From contig NZ_AP023262.1 in NCBI RefSeq assembly GCF_016756615.1, positions 558,001 through 622,000 of the forward strand: a stretch of DNA of 64,000 nucleotides, read 5' to 3'. The DNA is from Mesorhizobium sp. L-8-3. GTDB lineage: Bacteria; Pseudomonadota; Alphaproteobacteria; Rhizobiales; Rhizobiaceae. The notes under the pieces were generated by a model. It made no database searches and was not told the DNA's origin. It saw only the letters and a program-made list of their open reading frames with translations. This document shows, in pieces, positions 54,497 to 62,735 of this stretch (position 1 is the first letter of the stretch; every line of letters begins with the position of its first letter). A program made the translations under genes and the position numbers.

Positions 54497-55807
54497 CTAT
54501 CGCGTGTCGGCGAGAAGCTGAACGCGGCTTTTCACCGCCGGCATAACTGATGTGACGAGCCGATCTGGAAAGTCGTGCGGCAGCGCGGCGATGACGGCGT
54601 CTGCCTGTTTTTCGGCGTTTGCGCCGAGGTCTTCGAAGATAGCGCGCATCAGCGACGCGCCGACGCGCGCCAGTTCCGCAGTCTGCAGGAAATGACGCGG
54701 CATGATCCCCTCGACCGGGTAGTGCCGGTTCTTGCCGACGGACATGGCGAGCTTGAATTTCTTCTGCTGGATCTGGCCGGCATCAAGGCTCGGCTGCGCG
54801 GTCAGGACGTCGTAGAGCGGGGTCAGGCGGAAACGCCCGCCGGGGCCTAACGTAGTGCTGAAATTCTTCGCATGGCCATCGGCGGCGCCGAGCGTCCAGA
54901 ACAGGATGCAGGCGCGCATGAAGGTGGCGATATCCTGCTCCGGCGTGTCGCTGCCCTTCAGTAGCTCGATGATATCACGCATCCCCGGGCCGCCGTCGGA
55001 CTGGTATTTGCGCGTGGGCGGCACTGAGAGGGCCTGGCAGATATCCTCCTGGGGCAGTCGCAGCAGCCGACCGTCATTTGTCCAGCGGCGGTCGAAGCGC
55101 TCAATGACGAGCGTCTTGCGCCCCCCGAAATCGGCGATCTCTGCATCGGCTGTCGGCACGCCGAGGGCGGCGAGCAACTTCAGGCAGAAATATTCGTTCT
55201 CGACGCTGTTCGAGAGATCGATGCCGTTCGGCAGCTGGCCGATCTGCGGCTTGAGGATATGGGTGGTGGCAGTGGTGCCGACGGGTTTGAACCACTGGCC
55301 GTCTTTGCGCAGCAAGGCTGTCTTTTCCTGTGCGCCTGCGATCGAAATGCGGAAATCCTCATCCTCGCCCATGCCCAAGGGCGCGATTGCGAGATTGTTG
55401 ATGATGGCGGCGACCTCATCATCCGTGACGGGTTTGCCGTCGACGGCGCCGGCCTTGCCGGGGTCGATGCCGTCGGGAAGGAATTGCAGCGCGCCAACGC
55501 AGTCGTGGCCGAGCGCCGTCAGCAGGCTGTAGGCATCCGTGCCGCCCGCGACGACGCGCTCGGCGACGCCCTTGCGGATCGCGTCGCTGTCCGGAAGCAG
55601 ATTGTCGAAGACGTTGATGACGGGTGCGCCGACATAGCGGTCTTCGCGCAAAGGGAGCGAGAGCGACACCGGGAAGGTGTTCTCCCAGTCGAGCCAGTCT
55701 TCTGCGTATTGGAAGTCGATCGCGCCGGTGGATTCACGGCGCAGCACGCCGACGAGGCGGCTGTTCAGAAAGACATTGAGAGGCACATGGGCCCGGCGGC
55801 GCGCCAT
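54497..55807 (-). CDS. hipA: HipA-family serine/threonine kinase toxin
   Basis: 436 residues. The N-terminal couple_hipA domain (LNVFLNSRLVGVLRRESTGA, FPVSLSLPLREDRY) leads to the kinase: GAQEKTALLRKDGQWFKP (glycine-rich ATP loop and Lys), LVIERFDRRW, and the catalytic loop LGAADGHAKNFS with the metal-binding DVLTAQP region after it. HipA in E. coli phosphorylates glutamyl-tRNA synthetase and causes persistence. Its ATG overlaps the hipB stop by one base, so stoichiometry is coupled. All key kinase residues look present. Confidence 0.93.
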   Translation of the reverse strand: MARRRAHVPLNVFLNSRLVGVLRRESTGAIDFQYAEDWLDWENTFPVSLSLPLREDRYVGAPVINVFDNLLPDSDAIRKGVAERVVAGGTDAYSLLTALGHDCVGALQFLPDGIDPGKAGAVDGKPVTDDEVAAIINNLAIAPLGMGEDEDFRISIAGAQEKTALLRKDGQWFKPVGTTATTHILKPQIGQLPNGIDLSNSVENEYFCLKLLAALGVPTADAEIADFGGRKTLVIERFDRRWTNDGRLLRLPQEDICQALSVPPTRKYQSDGGPGMRDIIELLKGSDTPEQDIATFMRACILFWTLGAADGHAKNFSTTLGPGGRFRLTPLYDVLTAQPSLDAGQIQQKKFKLAMSVGKNRHYPVEGIMPRHFLQTAELARVGASLMRAIFEDLGANAEKQADAVIAALPHDFPDRLVTSVMPAVKSRVQLLADTR

Positions 55808-56061
55808 CAGAACAGGTCGTCGATGTCGGCGGCGCTGGCCTTGCTGCGCGGCCGGACGACGAGTTCGAGGTGAAGGGCGGATAATGCTGACATCAGCGTG
55901 CGCAGCTGGACGGCGGGCTCGCCCGCCTCCAGGCGGGAAACGGTAGCTTGACGCAGGTGGATATGATCGCCCAGTGCGCCTTGCGTCAGTCCGGCGTTCT
56001 TGCGGGCGCGGCGCAAGATGGCGCCGAGCTGTCTTTCGTTGCGGACGATCTGGTCGGTCAT
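55807..56061 (-). CDS. hipB: HipB-family HTH antitoxin
   Basis: 84 residues from ATG 56061 with GGAGG 7 bp upstream. XRE-type HTH: LGAILRRARKNAGLTQGALG, DHIHLRQATVSRLEAGEP. The C-terminal tail (RPRSKASAADIDDLF) would contact HipA. It should bind the four boxes upstream (56080-56178) and repress hipBA. Confidence 0.93.
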   Translation of the reverse strand: MTDQIVRNERQLGAILRRARKNAGLTQGALGDHIHLRQATVSRLEAGEPAVQLRTLMSALSALHLELVVRPRSKASAADIDDLF

Positions 56062-56079
56062 GAGAGCCTCCATGACCGG

Positions 56080-56178
56080 TATACGCGAGTAGGTATAAAA
56101 CATCAATATACGGGTTTGCGTATGCAGATGCCTTATACGCAGTTGCGTATAAGTCTTCATTATACGCAACTGTGTACA
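56080..56178 (-). promoter_or_regulatory. Array of four 18-bp HipB operator boxes, 27-bp period
   Basis: Four similar 18-bp imperfect palindromes start at 56080 (TATACGCGAGTAGGTATA), 56107 (TATACGGGTTTGCGTATG), 56134 (TATACGCAGTTGCGTATA, perfect arms) and 56161 (TATACGCAACTGTGTACA). Each starts exactly 27 bp after the last. The consensus is TATACGCA-N2-TGCGTATA. The first begins 19 bp before the hipB start codon and the others extend over the promoter. In E. coli, HipB also binds several operators with inverted TATCC arms; the exact spacing here points to cooperative binding at a 2.6-turn interval. Confidence 0.85.
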
Positions 56179-56186
56179 GCTGTCTA
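56159..56186 (-). promoter_or_regulatory. Predicted hipBA promoter
   Basis: On the minus strand, TAGACA (56186-56181), a 16-bp spacer and a perfect TATAAT (56164-56159). Operator box 4 covers the spacer and box 3 covers the predicted start of transcription, which is consistent with repression by HipB. The leader would be about 90 bases. Confidence 0.55.
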
Positions 56187-56212
56187 ATCTAAGGCGAAAT
56201 GCCGACTGACTT

Positions 56213-56750
56213 TCACTCTTGTCGAGGGATCAACCAGCCTGACGCATCGGCCACTTGCAGATCGGATCTGTGTCGCCCGAGGCGCCTTTTGAGGCTCGTC
56301 AGTTTTTGAGCCTTGAGCAAGGCGAGGAAGTCCTGCGCCGAAACACCTGACTTCGAGAGATTGCGCCGCGCATTGGCAAGCGACCCCACGACAAAGTCCG
56401 GCACCTGATCATAGAGGTTGGCAAGAAACGCATCGGGCGTCACGCGGACCAGCCGTGTTTCTTGATCGCATTCACCGGAAAGTCCCGCAGATTCCAAGTG
56501 GGGATGTGAGAGGCGTTCGCTTCGATTGCGGCGGCTATGACGTGGCGGTCATGGGGATCGGGTAGTTTGACGCTGTCGATATGACGATGAAAACCGCCGA
56601 CCAGCGCCTCCGGTAGGGCAAGTTCCATCAGACGCCGCGTGGTCTGAAGCCGGTCAAGTGGGATCGCCGGAACATTGGCGATAAGGTTGCGCATCCATTC
56701 GTCGTGAATCTCATCCGTCCACCGCGCGTCATACCGGCCGTCGACGGAGA
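56213..56750 (-). pseudogene. PIN-domain toxin (VapC-like) gene, truncated and frameshifted
   Basis: The N-terminal piece has RWTDEIHDEWMRNLIANVP and LPDPHDRHVIAAAIEANASH (the central acidic PIN residues) and reads to NAIKKHG near 56455. The sequence then continues in another frame as LVRVTPDAFLANLYDQVPDF and beyond, to 56213. The first metal-binding Asp at the PIN N-terminus is missing: upstream of about 56745 the sequence is unrelated. So the gene has lost its 5' end and carries a frameshift. No antitoxin gene is next to it. Confidence 0.7.
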
Positions 56751-56841
56751 GCACGGCTCAATCTCATCGCATTCCCCTCAGGCAACCGACCAATGGGCAC
56801 CGGACAGCCCTTCGCCAAGAGTCCTGCCTAGGGACCTCCTC

Positions 56842-57057
56842 CTACCCGAGGACGAATTCCCTGATCGGCGCCACCCAGCTCTCGATCGTCCGGTACATGT
56901 CGACGAACCAGGTTTCGACGGCGCCGAGCTGCGGACCGAAGTAGATCAGAAATCCGACCACAACGAATGCAAGAATGGCAATCGCGACAAAGCCGTCCGG
57001 CCGATCTTCCGAGCCCTCTGGCGGCGGAAGCTGTTGGAAACGCCAGTCATCCCTCAC
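56842..57057 (-). CDS. Small membrane protein, hypothetical
   Basis: 71 residues from GTG 57057, supported by AGGAGG 6 bp upstream. One transmembrane helix (GFVAIAILAFVVVGFLIYFG) sits in the middle, with a soluble N-terminus and an amphipathic C-terminus (WFVDMYRTIESWVAPIREF). Not recognised. The good ribosome-binding site argues that it is real despite the decayed surroundings. Confidence 0.55.
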   Translation of the reverse strand: MRDDWRFQQLPPPEGSEDRPDGFVAIAILAFVVVGFLIYFGPQLGAVETWFVDMYRTIESWVAPIREFVLG

Positions 57058-57261
57058 GATTGCCTCCTACCGCTCGCGACCGTCTCGTTCGCGCTCCTGA
57101 CGATCCTCGATCTCCAGTTCGATCTGGCGCTGGCGCGGCACATGCTGCTGCGGTGGATCCGACCTGGAGACCTCTGCCTCGATGGACGACTGCCTCTCCG
57201 CATTCTTGTCGTTGCGCCCCTCGCCCGTTGCAGCTGTTCTGCAGGCAGCGGATCCTGCCGA

Positions 57262-57474
57262 TCATTGATACGCTCTTCCCGGCCTTCGGATATCGACCAC
57301 CTCGCGCGCCGCCGCGGCGACCTCCTCGAAGTCGACCCGATCGGAGGCTTCGACCGTTCGCTCCACAGAGGCGAGGACCGCCTCCACCCACTTCTCATAG
57401 GCTTCGAATTCAGGACGCGTTATCTCTCGCATCTGGTCCACCTTGCCTTCAATCAGCTCATTCAACAATGCCAT
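57262..57474 (-). CDS. Small acidic hypothetical protein
   Basis: 70 residues from ATG 57474, mainly helical and acidic (LLNELIEGKVDQMREITRPE, FEAYEKWVEAVLASVERTVE, FEEVAAAAREVVDI). No family recognised. Its start abuts the end of the truncated binding-protein gene. Downstream, 57064-57262 holds a charged peptide in the same frame after the stop (QIELEIEDRQERERDGRER) without a start codon, possibly the remainder of another small gene. Confidence 0.45.
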   Translation of the reverse strand: MALLNELIEGKVDQMREITRPEFEAYEKWVEAVLASVERTVEASDRVDFEEVAAAAREVVDIRRPGRAYQ

Positions 57475-57482
57475 ACTGGTGT

Positions 57483-58025
57483 TGTTTTTTGTACCTTCAG
57501 GACAGCCTTGGGCTCGTCGGTGCCGGCCGCGTCGACCGCCTTCAGGTAGTTCGAAACGGCCGAATAGGTCCCTGCGGCGATCCAGCCCGGCGCATTGCCG
57601 GTGATTTCCTTCATCCGCAGACCGAATTTCGTCGACGCCTCGTTCTTGGTCCAGAACCAGGGGGCCGCGAAGCGCACGCCCTTCATGGCTTCGACGCCGA
57701 TGGCGCGCGCGTCGGACTGGTGCAGCGCCGGCAGGGCGACCTTCATGCCGCCGGCCATGATGCCGAACTCCTGCACCTGCTTTACCGCGCTGACGAGGTC
57801 GGGTCCGCTCACGTTCAGGATCAGTGCCTCGGCGCCGGACGACTGCGCCTGCAGCGGGTAGGACGAGAAGTCCGCGGTTCCGAGCGGCGCCTCGATGGTA
57901 CCCTTGACGGTCCCGCCGCCGACCTCGACGGCTGCCACCTCGGTCGCTTCCTGGATCTTCCCGGCCTCGTAGTCGGGTGAGAGGATGTGGAAGGTCTTGA
58001 CGCCGTCGGCGAGTAGCGCCTTCAC
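57483..58025 (-). pseudogene. Branched-chain amino acid-type ABC binding protein, internal fragment
   Basis: About 180 codons matching the middle and second lobe of LivK-like periplasmic binding proteins: VKTFHILSPDYEAGKIQEAT, FSSYPLQAQSSGAEALILNV, GVRFAAPWFWTKNEASTKFG and GNAPGWIAAGTYSAVSNYLK. There is no signal peptide or first lobe, and the C-terminus stops early at KAVLKVQKTTPV. Both ends join unrelated DNA. It cannot make a working binding protein. Confidence 0.75.
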
Positions 58026-58201
58026 GGGACTCGTGTATGGCGCGACAATCTGGGTGAGATCCTCAGGTCGCGGTCACGGGCAAATTGTCATGGTGATCGT
58101 TGCGCCACAGGGCACCAAGCCGATCGTCGGAATGCGCCTGAAATCAGGCGAGTGGCTCAGATTGCCGTCACGTGAGGACAGTAGTCGACCACACTCCGCG
58201 C

Positions 58202-59341
58202 CTATGTCACGGGTGCCGCCAAGAGCTGTTCTATGAACCGGAAGGCCGCCGGTCGGTTCTCCTCCCAGGTCGGTAGGATCTGGTCCGGCGGCAGGATGAA
58301 ACCGCCTTCCTGGAAGGTGCGCGGCCTCAGTTCAACTGTGAAGGACGGTATGCCGTAGGTCCCGTAGGTCCAATCCGTCGTGTCGCCCGCAGTCGGGTAG
58401 AGCTCGGACGATTGCTGCGGGACATAGACCTTGCCATGCACCTCCTGGATAAGGGTTTGCATCTCCTGGGCCATCCCCACCATCTGCTCCCGGTGCTCAA
58501 CGTCCGGGACAGGTCTGTCCGTGTAGCCCCAGGGGTAGAGTATGAGCTGAGAATAGCTGTGATAGGTGATCACGCCGGCGAAGCGTTCGCAGCCTATGAG
58601 ATTGCGGACCGCCTGCGTCTCCGGCTCGGAGAAAGCCCGCGGGCCGACATAGGTCTCGTCGCTCGGCACGTGGCTGGAGGTGGAGACATCAAGGGTGCCC
58701 CACATGTAGCCATAGTTGCGGTTCGGGTCGACGCCGAACGATCCGTCGTCGTTCCTCCGGCGGTTCTTGCGCCAAAGCCGTTCCTGCGCCCGACTGTGTT
58801 CATGGCCGTCCGGGTTGACCATCGGGGCAACCCAGACTTCTCCGCTCGTAAGCCAGCCCGCGATCGTCGCCTCGTCGGCCCGCTCGACGAGTTCCTTGGC
58901 GAGCAGGAAAGGCACTTCCACGGCGATCCACTCGCGCGCGTGGTGGCAGCCCATGAACAGGACTTTGGGAACACCGCCGCGACGGTCCCCGATCCGCATG
59001 GCCAGTATGGGCCGGCCCTCGATGCTCCGACCGATCTCGATCAGCTGGGCGATGTCCGGCCTCGCTTCCGCGAGCTGCCGCAGTTCCTCCTCCAGGCCGG
59101 CGGCCGAGTGATATTGCTCCGTTGCCTCCGCCCTGGCGAAGGCGGACAAATGCCGCTCCACATCCTCGATCTGCTCGACGAGGTAGCCCATGTGGGACAG
59201 GCGGTCCAGCTGAGCCTCGGTTCCACGAAGGATCAGGTGATCCGGCTTGACCTCCCAGACGTCGATGCCCAGCGGTACTCGAAGAACGTTCCCAAGTGGC
59301 TTCTGCGGTCCCGAAGACGTGACCTTGGCGATGAGGCTCAT
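58202..59341 (-). CDS. M14-family zinc carboxypeptidase
   Basis: 379 residues from ATG 59341 with AGGGAGGA 8 bp upstream. Residues 18-70 form an activation/prodomain-like part (VLRVPLGIDVWEV). The catalytic domain has GCHHAREWIAVEVP (zinc His134 and Glu137), VNPDGHEHSR, VDPNRNYGYMWG (carboxylate-binding residues), VITYHSYSQLILYPWG (third zinc His) and SFTVELRPR (catalytic Glu). There is no signal peptide, so it may act in the cytoplasm, or be exported otherwise. A separate ORF just upstream encodes a copy of the prodomain. Confidence 0.9.
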   Translation of the reverse strand: MSLIAKVTSSGPQKPLGNVLRVPLGIDVWEVKPDHLILRGTEAQLDRLSHMGYLVEQIEDVERHLSAFARAEATEQYHSAAGLEEELRQLAEARPDIAQLIEIGRSIEGRPILAMRIGDRRGGVPKVLFMGCHHAREWIAVEVPFLLAKELVERADEATIAGWLTSGEVWVAPMVNPDGHEHSRAQERLWRKNRRRNDDGSFGVDPNRNYGYMWGTLDVSTSSHVPSDETYVGPRAFSEPETQAVRNLIGCERFAGVITYHSYSQLILYPWGYTDRPVPDVEHREQMVGMAQEMQTLIQEVHGKVYVPQQSSELYPTAGDTTDWTYGTYGIPSFTVELRPRTFQEGGFILPPDQILPTWEENRPAAFRFIEQLLAAPVT

Positions 59342-59375
59342 ATGTCCATTCCTCCCTTCGACAGAGCCAGCCCGA

Positions 59376-59639
59376 TCAGGGACCCCCCGGTTGCCCGTCG
59401 GGGTGACAGGAGCTGGGTACGCCACTTTCCAGGTCGGCAATCGTGCGGAGGCGCTCGACGCCAGCCATTCGCCGGCGCTCGAGTTCGGCAATCGTCTGCT
59501 CGGAGACGGCCGCCACGACGGCGTCGGCTTCCCGTTCCCAGACGTCGAAGCTCAGTGGAACCTTCAGGAGATCGTCGACTGTGCGACCCGCGGCTGGAGT
59601 GAGACGAACCAGCCAGCGGACCGTCGCGCGCCCCGCCAT
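59376..59639 (-). CDS. Stand-alone carboxypeptidase prodomain-like protein
   Basis: 87 residues from ATG 59639 with GAGGAG 10 bp upstream. Residues 24-70 (LLKVPLSFDVWEREADAVVA and EQTIAELERRRMAGVERLRT) align with residues 19-65 of the adjacent carboxypeptidase (VLRVPLGIDVWEVKPDHLIL and so on). It has no catalytic domain. The gene ends 34 bp before the carboxypeptidase start and is on the same strand. It may be a trans-acting prodomain or inhibitor, or the relic of a duplicated carboxypeptidase gene. Confidence 0.6.
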   Translation of the reverse strand: MAGRATVRWLVRLTPAAGRTVDDLLKVPLSFDVWEREADAVVAAVSEQTIAELERRRMAGVERLRTIADLESGVPSSCHPDGQPGGP

Positions 59640-59826
59640 ATCAGGTGCTCCTCGGCCATGCAGCCTGTCGCAACTCTAGCGCCTCCCGAAGAGAGCTGCA
59701 ACGCCGCGCCCCGACATGCCGCACCCCGAACCGGTAGGCGCACGCCCTGGGCGGCGACGCGGGCTGCCTGCCGGCGGCCAGCCGGATACCCATCGCAAAC
59801 TTCTCCTCGTCAAACGCCCGGTTGGC

Positions 59827-60891
59827 TCACGCCGCGAACAGATGCGCCTGCGCCGGGTCAAACCGGAACGCTACGGCACTACCCGTCTCGAAAATCTCGT
59901 CCTGGGGTATGGCAGCCAGCGCCCGCGCGCCGGATTCGGTGTCGAGGCTGACGATCGTCTCCGCGCCCAGCCGCTCGACCAGCGAGACGGTGCCGCATAT
60001 CGTGCCGTCCCGATCGGACATGGCCTCGCGCCGCAGCGCCTGCGGGCGCACGCCCAGGACCGCGCGCTTGCCGACGGCAAGGCCGCCGGCGGCGACGGAG
60101 ACCGGTGCGACCGCGGCCGACTCGACCGTGGCCATGCCGGACGCGACATCCGTCACGGTCACGTCGAAGAAGTTCATCTTCGGGGATCCGATGAAGCCCG
60201 CGACGAACCGGTTGGCCGGCTTCTTGTAGAGCTCGATCGGCGCGCCGACCTGCTGCACCTTGCCGCCCTCGAGCACCACGATCTTGTCCGCGAGCGTCAT
60301 CGCCTCGACCTGGTCATGGGTGACATAGATCATCGTTGCGCCGAGTTCCTTGTGGAGCCGCGCGATCTCCATGCGCATGTCCATGCGCAGGGCGGCATCG
60401 AGGTTCGACAGCGGCTCGTCGAAAAGGAACACGCGCGGTTTGCGGACGATGGCACGGCCGATGGCGACGCGCTGGCGCTGGCCGCCGGAAAGCTGCGCAG
60501 GGCGGCGGTCAAGGAGTTGCCCGAGCTTCAGGATGCGCGCCGCCTCGCGCACACGCATCTCGATCTCGGCCTTCGGCGTGCGATTGAGCGTCAGGCCGAA
60601 GCTCATGTTGTCGTATACGCTGAGATGCGGATAAAGCGCATAGGACTGGAAGACCATGGCGATGCCCCGGTCGCGCGGTTCCATGTCGTTACAACGCTCG
60701 CCGCCTATGAAGAGGTCGCCACCGGAGATGTCCTCCAGTCCGGCGATCATGCGCAGCAAGGTCGACTTGCCGCAGCCGGACGGGCCAACGAAGACGACGA
60801 ACTCGCCATCCGCAATCTCCAGTTCGACGCCCCTGATGATCTCAACAGCGCCGAATGTCTTTCGAAGCTTGTCCAGTCGCAGGCCTGCCAT
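59827..60891 (-). CDS. ABC transporter ATPase, UgpC/MalK (carbohydrate importer) type
   Basis: 354 residues. Walker [10 protein letters not shown] (36-44), Q-loop [17 protein letters not shown], signature [19 protein letters not shown], Walker [14 protein letters not shown], and H-loop [13 protein letters not shown]. After residue 240 it carries the C-terminal TOBE/regulatory domain ([18 protein letters not shown]). It energises a sugar or sugar-acid importer. It follows the FGGY remnant; the binding protein is at the right edge and no permease gene lies between. Confidence 0.92.
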   Translation of the reverse strand: MAGLRLDKLRKTFGAVEIIRGVELEIADGEFVVFVGPSGCGKSTLLRMIAGLEDISGGDLFIGGERCNDMEPRDRGIAMVFQSYALYPHLSVYDNMSFGLTLNRTPKAEIEMRVREAARILKLGQLLDRRPAQLSGGQRQRVAIGRAIVRKPRVFLFDEPLSNLDAALRMDMRMEIARLHKELGATMIYVTHDQVEAMTLADKIVVLEGGKVQQVGAPIELYKKPANRFVAGFIGSPKMNFFDVTVTDVASGMATVESAAVAPVSVAAGGLAVGKRAVLGVRPQALRREAMSDRDGTICGTVSLVERLGAETIVSLDTESGARALAAIPQDEIFETGSAVAFRFDPAQAHLFAA

Positions 60892-60892
60892 G

Positions 60893-61135
60893 TCATGTCT
60901 CCGGGGAATCGATATTGCGGATGGCCCGCGCCGTCTGCTGCAACGCTTCGAAAGCTGCGAGCCGTCTCGAATGGATGGCCGCCGTGTCGACTGCCGGCTG
61001 GAACATATGGGGGCCGCCGGTCATCGCCGCCATTGCATCCGGCAGGCTCGCGAAAGCGCTGGCCGTCGTGCCGAGCAGAACGGGCCCGCCCATGCCGGTT
61101 TCGACGTCGACTCCGATGAAATGATGCCTCACCAT
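60893..61135 (-). pseudogene. FGGY-family carbohydrate kinase with in-frame internal deletion
   Basis: 80 codons. The first 12-14 (HHFIGVDVETG) match the N-terminal phosphate-binding strand of FGGY sugar kinases (FIGVDVGTGS). From there the reading jumps to a typical FGGY C-terminus: [40 protein letters not shown] and [13 protein letters not shown]. Roughly 400 residues are missing and the frame is kept. It lies between the oxidoreductase and ATPase genes. The product cannot be a kinase. Confidence 0.65.
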
Positions 61136-61183
61136 GCGCGTATCCCGATGCGTAGCGCCGGCATCACGCCGACGCCTGTCCGG

Positions 61184-62626
61184 TCAGGCGGCTGGCGCCA
61201 GGTCGGCCACCGACGCGCGGCTGCCATCCGGATTGCGCAGGTAGACGCCATGCTCGAGCTGCTGGCGGCGTAGCTCGCCGACATCGATGTCTGCCGGGGT
61301 ACGATTGCCGCGAACCGAGATCTTCGCTGCGCGTCCGACCGCCTCGCCCATCGCCATGCAGGTCGCCATGACACGGATCGCACCCATCGCCTCGTGTGTC
61401 GCCGAGATCGAGCGGCCGGCGACGAGCAGGTTCGTCACCTTCTGGGGCACGAGCGAGCGGTACGGGATGTCGTAGCAGTCGCCGCACCAGATCAGCGTGC
61501 AACCCTGGTCGCCTGGACGGTGGATGTCGATGGGATAGGAAGCAACCGCCACGGCGTCGTCGAAATGGCGGCAGGCGAGCACGTCCTCCTGCGTCATGAC
61601 GTATTGACCGACGATGCGCCGCGTCTCCCGGATGCCGAGAAAGGGTGCTGTCTTCGTGAAGTAGGCCTGTTCGAAGCCCGGCACATAGTTGACGAGATAA
61701 GTGATGATATCGTCTATCTGGGCTCTGCCCTCGATCTCGCCATTGGTGAGGCTGCGCGCGTCGGTGCCATCCGTGCCGGCGACCCGCGTCATGTTGATCC
61801 AGACCTCGCCCTTCTTGAGGCCGGTGATGATGATCGTGCGCTCATTGGGGATCTTGAGGCCGCGCTCCTCCTTGGCCTTGGCCATCAACTCGCGCAGGCC
61901 CACCACGATGAACTGGTGGTTCTGGCCGAAATACTCTGCCGGAATGAAGTCGGTGAGATAGGTGCGCGCCTGCGGCGGCGCGTTCGCGATCGACATGCGC
62001 AGCTTGTCGGTATCGACCCCGCCAAGGCAGAACATCAGGGTTGGCGGCTGCATGCCGCCCTCGGCATTGCCCTTCTCGGTCGGCACACCGGCCCGATAGG
62101 CGACATCCGCGTCGCCGGTGCAGTCGATCACGACCTTCGCAAGAATTGCCGAGCGGCCGCTCTTGCTCTCGGTGACGATGCCGCGGATCGTGTCGCCATC
62201 CATCACGACACCGGCGAAGAAGGTGTAGAACAGCACGTCGACGCCGGATTCAGTCAGCATCTCGAGCGCCACCGTCTTCACAGCTTCGGGTTCCACCAGG
62301 GTGATGCCCATGTGCAGCGGGCATGGCCGGTGCTCGCTGGCACCGTCTCGTTCCCTGCGCAGGCGCTGGATGAACTTCTCCGGCAAGCCGTCGATGATCT
62401 GGTTGCCCTTCTGGCCGAGAAAGCCCAGCACCGGCAGGCCGATCGTCATGTTGCCGCCGACGAAGCTGCGGCTTTCCACCAGGCCGACCCGCAGGCCGTC
62501 CTCGGACGCCGCGAGCGCGGCCGTGAGGCCCGACGGGCCACCGCCGACCACGAGAACGTCGTATTCGGCCGAGATCGGGATTGAGCGGGCCGGTTCCTGG
62601 ATGGAGCGGACTGCGGAGCTGGACAT
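61184..62626 (-). CDS. FAD-dependent oxidoreductase (FAD_oxidored family)
   Basis: 480 residues from ATG 62626 with GAGGAAAC upstream. The dinucleotide-binding N-terminus is YDVLVVGGGPSGLTAALAAS; next come GLPVLGFLGQKGNQIIDGLP, the conserved KVVIDCTGDADVAYRAGVP and the C-terminal VTNLLVAGRSISATHEAMGA, IRVMATCMAMGEAVGRAA. This family oxidises or reduces small substrates and is often found in sugar or sugar-acid operons. It lies between the ABC binding protein and the kinase remnant. Substrate unknown. Confidence 0.9.
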   Translation of the reverse strand: MSSSAVRSIQEPARSIPISAEYDVLVVGGGPSGLTAALAASEDGLRVGLVESRSFVGGNMTIGLPVLGFLGQKGNQIIDGLPEKFIQRLRRERDGASEHRPCPLHMGITLVEPEAVKTVALEMLTESGVDVLFYTFFAGVVMDGDTIRGIVTESKSGRSAILAKVVIDCTGDADVAYRAGVPTEKGNAEGGMQPPTLMFCLGGVDTDKLRMSIANAPPQARTYLTDFIPAEYFGQNHQFIVVGLRELMAKAKEERGLKIPNERTIIITGLKKGEVWINMTRVAGTDGTDARSLTNGEIEGRAQIDDIITYLVNYVPGFEQAYFTKTAPFLGIRETRRIVGQYVMTQEDVLACRHFDDAVAVASYPIDIHRPGDQGCTLIWCGDCYDIPYRSLVPQKVTNLLVAGRSISATHEAMGAIRVMATCMAMGEAVGRAAKISVRGNRTPADIDVGELRRQQLEHGVYLRNPDGSRASVADLAPAA

Positions 62627-62735
62627 GTCTGTTTCCTCGGGTTTTGCCGGCCGCCACCTGGCACCGGCAAGGCATTTCCTGTTTGATCCAGCAGCCCGGG
62701 CCGTCGCCGGCCCGGGCGCACGTTCATCGCTGCTG

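Noticed and set aside
57064..57262. Charged peptide (IELEIEDRQERERDGRER) as a separate gene
   Set aside because: No start codon in its frame; at best the remnant or frameshifted end of a small gene.
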